From NCBI RefSeq assembly GCF_024721175.1, contig NZ_CP099402.1, positions 806,001-870,000 on the forward strand: a DNA stretch of 64,000 bases. The letters run 5' to 3'. Position 1 is the stretch's first letter. Each line of letters opens with the position of its first letter. The translations under genes and the position numbers were made by a program. The stretch is from Rhizobium sp. Pop5 (lineage in GTDB: Bacteria > Pseudomonadota > Alphaproteobacteria > Rhizobiales > Rhizobiaceae). Below, piece by piece: positions 27,327 to 36,052 of the stretch. The notes beneath the pieces were generated by a model. That model made no database searches. It was not told the origin of the DNA and saw nothing but the letters and a program-made list of their open reading frames with translations.

Positions 27327-27416
27327 ATGGTCATGGCGCGCTTTTTACAGCATGATTTCAATGGGGATGAAGACGGCGATTCGGCGCAATTCCGTCTCAG
27401 GCAAATGAGGGGATAC

Positions 27417-28205
27417 ATGCGAGTTCTATGGTTGCAGGCCGCCGCCTTGTGCGTCGGGCTAGGTGTCGCATCTTCGGCCTATACGGCGGATATCGCGCCG
27501 GGGATTCCGGAGGCCAAGGTGGTCCAGAGCGAAAGCGGCTGGACGTATACGGTCGCGCCCTACTTCTGGGCCGCGGGGCTCTCCGGAGACATGGCGCAAT
27601 TTGGTTTGCCGGAAGTTCACATCGACTCCGACTTCGGCGACATATTGGACAACCTCGACTTCGCCTTCATGGCGGCTGGCGAAGCTCGGTACGACCGTTT
27701 CAGCATCTTTGCCGACATCATGTACACCAAGCTCGGAGCAGACGCGAACACGAGAAGGGGCATTCTGGCCGACAGTGTCGACGTAACCTCGAAGACCTTC
27801 GCCGGATTGCTCGGGGCCGGATATTCGGTACTCGAGAACCAGTCAGGACATCTCGACATCGTCGGCGGCGTCCGCGTCTGGTCGGTCGACACGACCATCA
27901 GCTTCAACGGGGGGCTGCTCGGCGGGCGTGAAGCGGACGACGGTGCGACCTGGGTCGACGCCCTCGTCGGTGTTCGGGGAAATTACTTCTTCACGCCCGA
28001 AGTCTACGTGACCGGCTGGGGCCTGGTCGGCGGCGGCGGCGCCGATGTCGACTGGGACGTCTCCCTGGCGCTTGGCTACAAGTTCACCGACACGATCTCG
28101 GCCGTCGCCGGCTACCGCGCGGTCGGTGTGAACTACGATAACGACGGGTTCGTCTTCGACGTCGTCGAGCAAGGACCGATCATCGGCGTGGCGTTTCACT
28201 TCTAG
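27417..28205 (+). CDS. Outer-membrane beta-barrel protein
   Basis: A 262-residue exported protein with a signal peptide ending near AYTA. The mature part is an alternating, aromatic-rich beta-barrel sequence (GWTYTVAPYFWAAGL, DNLDFAFMAAGEARYDRFSIFADIMYTKLG, GYKFTDTISAVAGYRAVG) and ends in Phe (VAFHF), the usual outer-membrane insertion signal. The precise family is unclear. ATG at 27417 follows GAGGGG; ATG at 27405 is possible. It is followed after 45 bp by another barrel gene. Confidence 0.82.
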   Translation: MRVLWLQAAALCVGLGVASSAYTADIAPGIPEAKVVQSESGWTYTVAPYFWAAGLSGDMAQFGLPEVHIDSDFGDILDNLDFAFMAAGEARYDRFSIFADIMYTKLGADANTRRGILADSVDVTSKTFAGLLGAGYSVLENQSGHLDIVGGVRVWSVDTTISFNGGLLGGREADDGATWVDALVGVRGNYFFTPEVYVTGWGLVGGGGADVDWDVSLALGYKFTDTISAVAGYRAVGVNYDNDGFVFDVVEQGPIIGVAFHF

Positions 28206-28250
28206 GCCGCAGTCTGCGTGACATCTGGGTTCGTTAATGGGGGTAGCGCA

Positions 28251-29054
28251 ATGAAAGGCATGACCTATCGGACGGTGGTTGCTATCCTCGCGCTCGGGCT
28301 GGGAGCAGGAGTTGTCCATGCCCAGTCGAACGAAGACCTGGCGAAGAAGCTCTCCAATCCGATCGCCTCTCTGATCAGCGTTCCCTTCCAGTTCAACTAT
28401 GATCATGGCTACGGCCCGGACGATGGCGACAAGGCGACGCTGAACATCCAGCCCGTCATTCCGTTCGCAATCAACGAGGATTGGAACGTCATCTCGCGCA
28501 CGATCCTGCCGGTCACGTGGCAGAACGACATTGCCGGGCCGTCCGGAACGCAGTTCGGCCTGGGCGACATCACCCAGAGCTTCTTCTTTTCGCCTTCGAA
28601 ACCGACGGAAGGCGGCATCATCTGGGGCGCAGGCCCGGTGTTCCTCATTCCTACGGCGACCGACGAGCTCCTCGGGACCGGCAAATGGGGCGCGGGACCG
28701 ACGGCGGTCGTCCTTAAGCAGGAGGGACCATGGACGTTCGGGATGCTCGGGAACCACATCTGGTCGTTCGCGGGTCAGAGCGATCGGCCGGACGTCAGTT
28801 CGACGTTTCTCCAGCCGTTCGTCTCCTACACCACCAAGGACGCCTGGACGTTCTCGCTGAACACGGAATCCACCTATAACTGGGAGGCGAACGACTGGTC
28901 AGTCCCGATCAACTTCACCGTCGCCAAGCTGATCACAGTCGACAAACAGCCGATCAGCCTCACGGCGGGCATTCGTTACTGGGCGGACGCGCCGGACAAC
29001 GGACCCGATGGACTGGGCTTCCGGGTAGCGCTCACGTTCCTGTTTCCGAAATAG
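28251..29054 (+). CDS. Outer-membrane protein, phenol/MetA-pathway-like transporter family
   Basis: A 267-residue exported protein with a signal peptide ending in VVHAQ. The sequence has the features of the transporter-like barrel family often found with aromatic degradation genes: SNPIASLISVPFQFNYD, GLGDITQSFFFSP, WGAGPVFLIPTATDELLGTGKWGAGPTAV, and a final VALTFLFPK strand. It may pass small hydrophobic or ionic solutes. No degradative enzymes are nearby, so the substrate is unknown. Start at 28251 has a GGGGGTAGC site. Confidence 0.85.
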   Translation: MKGMTYRTVVAILALGLGAGVVHAQSNEDLAKKLSNPIASLISVPFQFNYDHGYGPDDGDKATLNIQPVIPFAINEDWNVISRTILPVTWQNDIAGPSGTQFGLGDITQSFFFSPSKPTEGGIIWGAGPVFLIPTATDELLGTGKWGAGPTAVVLKQEGPWTFGMLGNHIWSFAGQSDRPDVSSTFLQPFVSYTTKDAWTFSLNTESTYNWEANDWSVPINFTVAKLITVDKQPISLTAGIRYWADAPDNGPDGLGFRVALTFLFPK

Positions 29055-29109
29055 GTCCTGCGGTCGCCAAGGCGGTCGATTACCAGCGAGTCCATAAGGG
29101 AGATCACTG

Positions 29110-29505
29110 ATGAACTTTCTCAAATCGGCCGCCAGCATGCTCGCGACGATATCGATTTTAACGCTCGTCTCTGCTCCAATACTCGGCCCCTCGCCCGCGG
29201 AGGCGAGACGGGCGGCGGCCGCGTGCGGACCTAGAGGCTGCGCTGCGGCGGCCTGCGGACCACGCGGTTGCGCTGCCGGGGCACGAACAGCTCCTGCCTA
29301 TCGTCCAGTACCGCGTGGCGTCGTGGTCGTCGCTCCCCGTCGCTACTGGAGGCCAGGCGGCGCGATCGCTGCAGGCGCCGCCATCGGTTTCATCGCGGGG
29401 GCGGCAGCGGCCTCGGTAGCGGGCACGCCTCCCAAGCCAGGATATTGCTGGTACTACACCACTCCTGCCAAGACGACCGGCTTCTGGGACGTATGCCCCT
29501 CGTAG
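29110..29505 (+). CDS. Small secreted protein with Cys-Gly-Pro-Arg repeats
   Basis: A 131-residue protein with a long hydrophobic N-terminus (LATISILTLVSAPILGPSPAEA) acting as signal peptide. The mature start has two copies of AAACGPRGC, then VVVVAPRRYWRPGGA and a glycine/alanine hydrophobic stretch (AIAAGAAIGFIAGAAAASVAG) of membrane length. It ends YCWYYTTPAKTTGFWDVCPS. Similar YCWYY endings occur in small rhizobial surface proteins. Function is unknown; the Cys pairs suggest disulfides or metal binding. It begins 55 bp after the previous gene. Confidence 0.75.
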   Translation: MNFLKSAASMLATISILTLVSAPILGPSPAEARRAAAACGPRGCAAAACGPRGCAAGARTAPAYRPVPRGVVVVAPRRYWRPGGAIAAGAAIGFIAGAAAASVAGTPPKPGYCWYYTTPAKTTGFWDVCPS

Positions 29506-29665
29506 TGCGACGGGGCGAAGCCCCAATGAAGACTTAGCGGGCGGGTTTCTGCTTCACCACCGAACTGGAGCGCCCCGGCCTCGCCGTCGGGGTTAGGAGC
29601 GAACACCGGACAGAGACGAGCTCGACATCGAAGTCGATTGATCTTCAACCGCGGAAGGAAACGCC

Positions 29666-30004
29666 ATGAAGCGCATGTCCATCGTCATTGCCGCACTCGC
29701 GGCCATCCCCACCATCGCCCATGCAGAAGATCCGATCATCGGAAACTGGAAAACGGAGCTTGGAGATACCGCCGCGATCACGTCCTGCGGCGGCGGCTAC
29801 TGCATCACGCTCAAGTCCGGCAAGCACGCAGGTAAGCAGATCGGCTCCTTCAAAGGCAGGGACGGCAGCTACGAAGGCCGGATCACCGATCCCGACGCCA
29901 ACAAGACCTACGACGGCTCCGTGACGGTCTCAGGCAATGCCTTGAAGCTGAAGGGCTGCGTCCTGAAGGTCGTCTGTGAATCGCAGACTTGGCCACGCCT
30001 CTAA
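29666..30004 (+). CDS. Secreted DUF2147 protein
   Basis: A 112-residue exported protein with a signal peptide ending in AHA. The mature part reads PIIGNWKTELGDTAAIT, GGGYCITLKSGKHAGKQIG, YEGRITDPDANKTYDGSVTV and LKGCVLKVVCESQTWPRL, which is the DUF2147 pattern with its paired Cys. Function is unknown. It is the last gene of unit 3, 160 bp after its neighbour, and the gap contains a small GGGGC-GAA-GCCCC hairpin (29512-29524). Confidence 0.88.
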   Translation: MKRMSIVIAALAAIPTIAHAEDPIIGNWKTELGDTAAITSCGGGYCITLKSGKHAGKQIGSFKGRDGSYEGRITDPDANKTYDGSVTVSGNALKLKGCVLKVVCESQTWPRL

Positions 30005-30066
30005 GACCGACACAATATCCGATGTGCTCGCGTTGATGAAAATCGAACCTTCGGCCCATCTATTCG

Positions 30067-31248
30067 TCATGAATTGAGAGGCAAGGGATCGGTGCCTTCG
30101 TTCAGGATTGCAAGATATCGTTGGTAGCTGAACACGCGGCCACGCTTGCGGCCGGTAACCTCATCAACGATACCCAATCGCTCTAGATCAGCAAGTGCGG
30201 CATTAACCGTTGGTGCGGAAAGACCCGTGATCTGAACAATCTGGTTCGCTGTGTGAAAAGGATTCTGCTGGAAAAGCTCGTGAATACGAAGGGCCGACCC
30301 TGCTCTATCGCTCTCCATCGTGATCCGCTCCCGATCTTCCTTGAAAAGATTGACGATCTGGGTCGCAGCCTCAAACGCTTGATTGGCAGTGTCGGCAACG
30401 CCGGCCAGGAAAAAGTCAAGCCAAGCTTCCCAGTTTCCATGCTCACGGACCTCTTGCAATAACCGATAATATTCTCTCCGATGGGACTTTAGATAGAGGC
30501 TGAGGTAGAGCAGCGGCTTTCGCAAAACCCCGTGCATGCAAAGATATAGGGTTACAAGCAGACGGCCGATGCGACCATTGCCATCGAGAAACGGATGGAT
30601 CGTTTCAAACTGCACATGCAGCAGGCCAGCTTTGATTAGCGCCGGTAACCGCGATTGGTCGTCATGCATGAAGCGCTCGAACGCATCCAGGCAACCGGCC
30701 ATTTCAGTGACGGGTGGCGGTACAAAGAGTGCGTTACCGGGGCGCGTGCCACCAATCCAATTTTGCGAGCGGCGGAACTCTCCAGGATCCTTGGTGCCTC
30801 CCCGCCCACTGTGTAGGAGCCTGGCATGCATCTCACGGATCAGACGCAACGACATGGGCAGCGTTTCCAGCCGCTCTAAACCATACATCATGGCGTCAAC
30901 ATAGTTGGATACTTCACGGATATCATCAACCGGCTGCCCGGCTTGAGCTTCGGTCTCAAACCGCAAGAGATCAGAAAGCGTCGACTGCGTGCCTTCAATC
31001 TGCGAGGAAAGAACGGCTTCCTTTCTCACATACATATAAAGAAACAGCTCCTGTCTCGGCAGCAGCATTGTGATACCATCCAAGCGTCCTAGCGCGCGCT
31101 CAGCCAAGCTGAGGCGCTCTAGCAATGAAAGCACATCAATCGCCGGCTCTGGCGGCAATGGCGGGGGCACGAACGCCCGCACTCTTTCACTGGCGGCGGC
31201 CGTCTCGACGAAACGACCCAGGCGGTTTTTGGATTCGGAATCAGACAT
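30067..31248 (-). CDS. Fic-domain AMP transferase-type protein with inhibitory motif and wHTH
   Basis: A 393-residue Fic protein. The catalytic loop HPFLDGNGRIGRLL (His218) is complete, so AMPylation or related nucleotidyl transfer is expected. SSQIEG at 81-86 fits the (S/T)xxxE(G/N) inhibitory helix placed N-terminally, as in class II Fic proteins. Residues 320-390 look like a winged helix (NPFHTANQIVQITGLSAPTVNAALADLERLGIV). Such proteins often auto-regulate or target host factors. It stands alone, convergent with the end of the envelope locus; the start at 31248 gives MSDSES. Confidence 0.92.
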   Translation of the reverse strand: MSDSESKNRLGRFVETAAASERVRAFVPPPLPPEPAIDVLSLLERLSLAERALGRLDGITMLLPRQELFLYMYVRKEAVLSSQIEGTQSTLSDLLRFETEAQAGQPVDDIREVSNYVDAMMYGLERLETLPMSLRLIREMHARLLHSGRGGTKDPGEFRRSQNWIGGTRPGNALFVPPPVTEMAGCLDAFERFMHDDQSRLPALIKAGLLHVQFETIHPFLDGNGRIGRLLVTLYLCMHGVLRKPLLYLSLYLKSHRREYYRLLQEVREHGNWEAWLDFFLAGVADTANQAFEAATQIVNLFKEDRERITMESDRAGSALRIHELFQQNPFHTANQIVQITGLSAPTVNAALADLERLGIVDEVTGRKRGRVFSYQRYLAILNEGTDPLPLNS

Positions 31249-31488
31249 AACCAAATATCAGCCGCGCCCCTTATTTAAGCAAGACGCATTTCATTTAATT
31301 AATCGACAGGCTTAGATAAGCGCGCTTAATTAACGCACCGACATTGAACTCCTGAGCTTTGATCCAGGCGACATCGGCGCCTAATACGATGAACGGGCGC
31401 CATTAGAAGTGACACGCCCGATACATCGTTTCTTAAAGCTCACCTCATATTCCCGCTCGCCCTCGGCATTGGCGCCGAGAGAAACGGA

Positions 31489-33861
31489 ATGAGCATGAGC
31501 AAAAACGACATTTCATCACGCCATTTTCAACGAAAGATATCCGAATTCTGCGAGTTGCGTATCGCGCCGATCGCATCCAGGCGGGTACTGGAGAATATTC
31601 GGCCCTATCTCATCAGTTTGATTATCTACCGGAAACCACCCCCGCTCCTGAATGGTCATATCGACTGGACGGCGATAGGCCACGCCTGTGGTATCGAAGC
31701 TGAGCTGACGGTAGAACTGAAAAAGCAGCTCCGACCGGGCTTGGACGCAATCATCCGATGGCTCGACCGACCACCAGCAGTCGAAGAACAACGGCCACCG
31801 AAGCCGAGGGCTCGCCCGGAAAAAATGGCGCCGGCCAGAAAGGCAGCGTCCGTCCCCTCAACCAGAAAGCCTCAACGTGCGACGGCCGACGGCACCTTTG
31901 CCCCGTCTGCATCTGCGCCACGTGGGCCAGCTCCAAAACCGATTAGCCATTTCCCGGAACCACTGTTCGAAGCGACAGAAAATCCAGTGAGCTTTCAGGA
32001 TGCACTGGTCTATCATATGCGTCGGTTCGGCGACACTTATTGGCAGCTTTACCGCGCCGTTCTTTATCTGAACGAGACCTTCGACAATAAGACGCTGCTA
32101 TCCTGGATCCAGGGGGAGCGCGTGCCCCGATCTGTTGCCAGTTTCAATATCCTCCGCCGCATCGAGCGACGCTATCGACTTTCGGAGGGATATTTCAAAG
32201 AGAAGCTGCCGTATCAAGCGCGTTCGCTTTATGGTCACGATCTCGGCGACATCAGCCCGGCTGAGCGGCGAAGGATCTCAATGCATCTTCCGGATGATTT
32301 CAGCAGTTTGCCCTACTCCAGACGGGAAGAGATACTCGATTGGGTGCGCCGCGTCATAATTTCCGGCTCTACGGAATATCGCCGCTATCAGGCGGCAGCC
32401 AGTAAGCAGCGTTATGCCATCCGCTTTCCTGGCATCACTTATGGCAGCAGCTTCCGTTTCTCTCGATCGTTGGTCTCCGCGGCCGGCGCCAATCAGAATG
32501 TCGCGGCAGAACTTAATGATCCGGATCTGCTCTCCGGCGTTGTCGATGCGCCGCCGAGGCTTGCCATGGAAATGGCTGATCTCATCCGCTTCAAGACTTC
32601 GACGCTGACGGCGATTGGCTTTCAGCGAAATGGCGTCTGGGGTGAAGAAACGGCTTCCCAGAAGATTGAGCACCTCGGCTTGATGTTTGGTGCGCTGGCT
32701 GCCTCGCCAAACGGGGTCGTGAAGGGTTTCGGTGTGCCGGTCAGTCAGTTGAGCTTCGGCCTTCTCGTCTTCCCCGGTGTTTGGGACTGGTATCTGCAGT
32801 GGCGGGAACAGCGACGTGGCTTCTACACCAAGTGGGAAGAAGACATGCTGATGGTCGCCCAAGCCCTATCTCGCGCTGATGTCGGTTGGATCCGGCAGCA
32901 TCCGGAGCTGCTTCGGAATGTCAGGCCCATCGCGGGTTTGATCGAGCAGGAAGAAATCGACTTCGCGGCTCGCGACTGGCATGGCGCCTGTGATGCGTTT
33001 CACCGGCATGCCGCTAACCGTTCCAAGGAGATCCAGCGAGTGATGCGCGTGCATCGCGATCCATTTGAACCGATCATGTGTGTACTTGAAGCGGACAGTC
33101 CGCTGGCGGAGTATCGCAAGATCACGGACGAGATCGTGAGACGTATGCCGGATGGAAACAGATATCCACGACCGGCCGCCGAGGCCGTTAGGTCATTCCT
33201 ATTGCTTCGGCTTGGCCTGCACCTTGGGCTCAGACAAAAGAACCTCCGCCAACTTCGAGTATGCCCCCGTGGACACTATCCGACGTCAGAACGCCAGCTT
33301 GAGAACATGAAATGCGGTGAGCTGCGCTGGAGCGATCGCGACCATGGGTGGGAGGTCCTTATCCCGTCGGTCGCATTCAAAAACTCCGGTTCATCCTTCT
33401 TTGGACAGAAACCGTTTCGGCTGATCCTGCCGGACCTGCTCGACCTCTACGAATATCTCGATGCCTATATTGACCGTCATCGTGGGGTCCTCCTTGCAGG
33501 AGCCAAAGATCCCGGAACCCTGTTCGTCAAGACAGTGAAGAACACAAGCATCGACGCCGCTTACAACTCGACCACATTCTACGAGGCTTGGAGGACCGTC
33601 ACCCAACGCTATGGAATTTATAACCCCTACACTGGGCGGGGTGCCATCAAGGGCTTGTTGCCGCATGGACCGCATAACCTGCGGGACATTCTCGCGACGC
33701 ATATTTTGAAGCAGACCGGATCCTACGAGCAGGCGAGCTACGCAATTCAGGATACGCCCGATGTCGTTCAGCAGCACTACGGTCGCTTCCTACCGCAAGA
33801 CAAGGCCGCACTGGCCGCCAAGATCCTCAATCAGGTTTGGGAAGCTGCAAAAATCGAATGA
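31489..33861 (+). CDS. Large tyrosine recombinase-like protein
   Basis: A 790-residue protein whose last 200 residues look like a tyrosine recombinase: GLHLGLRQKNLRQL (first Arg), GPHNLRDILATHI (His-x-x-Arg) and DVVQQHYGRF with the likely Tyr nucleophile. The first 550 residues contain a basic linker (residues 95-150, Pro/Lys/Arg-rich) and long helical parts without a recognised domain. At twice the size of ordinary integrases it resembles large stand-alone recombinases of accessory regions. No att repeat or tRNA was seen nearby. It may move the island or act as a resolvase. Confidence 0.75.
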   Translation: MSMSKNDISSRHFQRKISEFCELRIAPIASRRVLENIRPYLISLIIYRKPPPLLNGHIDWTAIGHACGIEAELTVELKKQLRPGLDAIIRWLDRPPAVEEQRPPKPRARPEKMAPARKAASVPSTRKPQRATADGTFAPSASAPRGPAPKPISHFPEPLFEATENPVSFQDALVYHMRRFGDTYWQLYRAVLYLNETFDNKTLLSWIQGERVPRSVASFNILRRIERRYRLSEGYFKEKLPYQARSLYGHDLGDISPAERRRISMHLPDDFSSLPYSRREEILDWVRRVIISGSTEYRRYQAAASKQRYAIRFPGITYGSSFRFSRSLVSAAGANQNVAAELNDPDLLSGVVDAPPRLAMEMADLIRFKTSTLTAIGFQRNGVWGEETASQKIEHLGLMFGALAASPNGVVKGFGVPVSQLSFGLLVFPGVWDWYLQWREQRRGFYTKWEEDMLMVAQALSRADVGWIRQHPELLRNVRPIAGLIEQEEIDFAARDWHGACDAFHRHAANRSKEIQRVMRVHRDPFEPIMCVLEADSPLAEYRKITDEIVRRMPDGNRYPRPAAEAVRSFLLLRLGLHLGLRQKNLRQLRVCPRGHYPTSERQLENMKCGELRWSDRDHGWEVLIPSVAFKNSGSSFFGQKPFRLILPDLLDLYEYLDAYIDRHRGVLLAGAKDPGTLFVKTVKNTSIDAAYNSTTFYEAWRTVTQRYGIYNPYTGRGAIKGLLPHGPHNLRDILATHILKQTGSYEQASYAIQDTPDVVQQHYGRFLPQDKAALAAKILNQVWEAAKIE

Positions 33862-33971
33862 GATGCTCGGCTCGGATACTCAGTACATGTTGCATCTGGG
33901 CCGAGCGTCCTCGTCTCCGCCTTGAACCGATACGAACCAGCGACCCGACTATCCTCAGCATAGAAAAAAGC

Positions 33972-34265
33972 CTATCCCGTTGGCAAAGTATCTGGCCATT
34001 CCTGCGCACCGTGGAGAACGCGAAGAATTCGGACCGCTGTTTCATTAAATGAATACGCCGCGACGTAGGGCGTGCCGTTGATCACCAGTTCTCGGGTGCC
34101 AGCGATTCTGCCAACACGGCCGCTCGCTGGAAAATCTATCAACCGACGGACGGCAGCAGCGATCCGTTCGTCGACCAGAATGGCGGCTGACGGATTTTCT
34201 GCTTCTATGTATGTGAAGATGGCGTCGCGATCCGATAACACGAACGCAGACCAGGTGAGCTTCAC
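33972..34265 (-). CDS. RelE/ParE-superfamily toxin
   Basis: A 97-residue protein of the RelE/ParE fold: LTWSAFVLSDRDAIFTYIEAENPSAAILVDERI, GRVGRIAGTRELVI, YVAAYSFNETAVRILRVLHGAQEWP. The basic residues and the IRVLHGAQEWP-like end are typical. ParE-like members poison gyrase, RelE-like members cut mRNA; the two cannot be told apart here. It overlaps the antitoxin gene by 4 bp. Confidence 0.9.
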   Translation of the reverse strand: MKLTWSAFVLSDRDAIFTYIEAENPSAAILVDERIAAAVRRLIDFPASGRVGRIAGTRELVINGTPYVAAYSFNETAVRILRVLHGAQEWPDTLPTG

Positions 34266-34570
34266 GATTTGCGCGCGCCCGCGTTAAGGCGAGCGGCCGC
34301 TCTACGTTCAGCAAAATGGGTCTCGACTTCATCGTCCGAAACGTCCGGTCGCGTATCGTTCAGCGCTTCAAGTACCTTGGCGCGAAACCAAGCGTCATGG
34401 GCCTCGCTGCCTGAAAGAAGCTCCAGTGGCAGCGCACCCTCGTTGGCTGTCCGGGTGAGCAAGATACGAACCGCGTCCGATACCGTAAGCCCCATATTTC
34501 CAAGCACTGCGGAGGCACGATCCCGAATCTCGGCGTCAATACGAGTTTGTACCAGTGCATTTGCAGCCAT
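34262..34570 (-). CDS. RelB/DinJ-family antitoxin
   Basis: A 102-residue antitoxin with the ribbon-helix-helix start ALVQTRIDAEIRDRASAVLGNMGLTVSDAVRILLTRTANEGALP, as in RelB/DinJ proteins. The C-terminal half is the likely toxin-binding region. It precedes the toxin, with a 4-bp overlap, and would neutralise it and repress the operon. The ATG at 34570 follows CGGAGATCGCA. Confidence 0.9.
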   Translation of the reverse strand: MAANALVQTRIDAEIRDRASAVLGNMGLTVSDAVRILLTRTANEGALPLELLSGSEAHDAWFRAKVLEALNDTRPDVSDDEVETHFAERRAAARLNAGARKS

Positions 34571-34771
34571 TGCGATCTCCGACTTTCAGATGAGATGTTA
34601 ATGCAAATGAATGACAAATGCCATAGCGCTGTTGAGCTGCCTTTGCCGGTTCTCGTTTCCTGTAGTTGCTCCTGAATGTGTCCGAACCGCCGAGCGTCAT
34701 CTCAATCATGTGGCATATCGGGTATTTATGGAACTCTCACTGGTGTACTGTCAGGGAGAATCCAGTGCATC

Positions 34772-35400
34772 CTACGATGCCACTTGAAGAGGTACCTTGG
34801 CCGCCTCTAAAGCCAAGCGCACCTCAACAGGTGGCTCTTGGTCGGTAATGATAATTTCGAACTCCTCGACCGCGGCAAGGACATGAAGAGCGGTGTGATT
34901 GAAGCGCTTATGGTTCACGAGCAGGCATCGGCGCGCGGCGCTTGCGATCATCGCTCGTTTCGCGCGGACTACGTCGTCATCCATATGGTAGACGCGGGAT
35001 CCGGAAACGGCTGGCGTTGAGATGAAGGCGATGTCTGCGCTGAGACGCGACAGTGTTTCTTCGGCGACGACGCCGAAAAACCCATTGAACTTCACCGAAT
35101 AGCTTCCACCGACTGCGATGAGGTCGATCCCTGACTCCGTCTTGAGTCGATCGATGACCGCCGCATTGTTCGTGATCACCGTTAGCGGCCTCTTCTGCGG
35201 CAGCATTTCACCAAGCACGGACGCCATAGACCCGTCGTTGACCATTATCGTCATCCCGGGCTCGACGAGCTCAAGGGCGGCTTCGGCCATGCGGCGCTTG
35301 GCGTCGCCCTCCTGCTGCTGGCGAAACCGGAAATCGCTTTCGAAATGGCTTCCTGCCTCGATCGTTGCCCCACCACGGACTTTGCGAAGCATGCCCGCCG
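34772..35400 (-). pseudogene. DeoR-family regulator, N-terminal HTH lost
   Basis: The remaining part begins at about residue 60 of a DeoR protein (QSAGMLRKVRGGAT) and carries the sugar-phosphate sensor domain (MTIMVNDGSMASVLGEM, LTVITNNAAVIDRLKTE, AVGGSYSVKFNGFFG). No DNA-binding domain precedes it; instead the frame joins an istB fragment at about 35398-35402. It probably no longer regulates and may be transcribed from istB. Confidence 0.8.
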
Positions 35401-35936
35401 ATTGACATCGCACCGCCTGACGCGCTGAACGGCAAGTAACCGAGCTCATCGAGGATGACGAGATCTGAGTGGACAAGCCGGTTGGCGATCTGTCCAGACC
35501 GTCCTTGCGCCTTCTCCTGTTCCAGCGCGTTGACCAGCTCAACGGTCGAGAAGAACCGGACCCGCTTGTGATGATGTTCGATGGCCTGGACACCGATGGC
35601 CGTGGCGATATGCGTCTTGCCCGTGCCGGGACCGCCGACGAGGACGATGTTGTTGGAGTTGCCGAGGAAGTCGCAGCGATGAAGCTGACGGACCAGCGCC
35701 TCGTTGATCTCACTGCTGGTGAAGTCGAAGCCGTTCAGATCACGATAGGCAGGAAAGCGGGCCGTCTTGAGCTGGTAGGCAGTCGATCGCACTTCACGTT
35801 CCGCGGTCTCGGCCTTGAGGAGCTGCGACAGGATGGGGATTGCCGCCTCGAACGCTGGCGATCCTTGCTCCGTGAGCTCGCTGACGGCTTGTGCCATGCC
35901 GTGCATCTTCAGTTGCCGCAGATTGCGCTTAATCAT
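35401..35936 (-). pseudogene. istB: istB-like IS21 transposition helper, C-terminally truncated
   Basis: An IS21-family IstB ATPase of about 178 intact residues: MIKRNLRQLKMHGMAQAV, then LVGGPGTGKTHIATAIG (Walker A) and LVILDELGYLPFS (Walker B). It stops being IstB-like after SGGA, where the DeoR remnant begins, so about 70 C-terminal residues are missing. The ATG at 35936 follows AAGGAAGG. The istA gene is not seen; upstream is only a short frame ending at 35985 or so. Confidence 0.85.
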
Positions 35937-36052
35937 GTTGCAGTTCCTTCCTTGGAGTTGGTGTTCGACGGCCAGCATCATTAAGATGCGGATGAGACGC
36001 CGTGCTTCTCAGGATTGCGCGCCCCGAACTTCATTGCGATCCGACCTCACCC

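Noticed and set aside
31255..34000. tRNA or att site next to the large recombinase
   Set aside because: I searched both flanks for a tRNA-like cloverleaf and direct repeats and found none, so an integrative element cannot be drawn.
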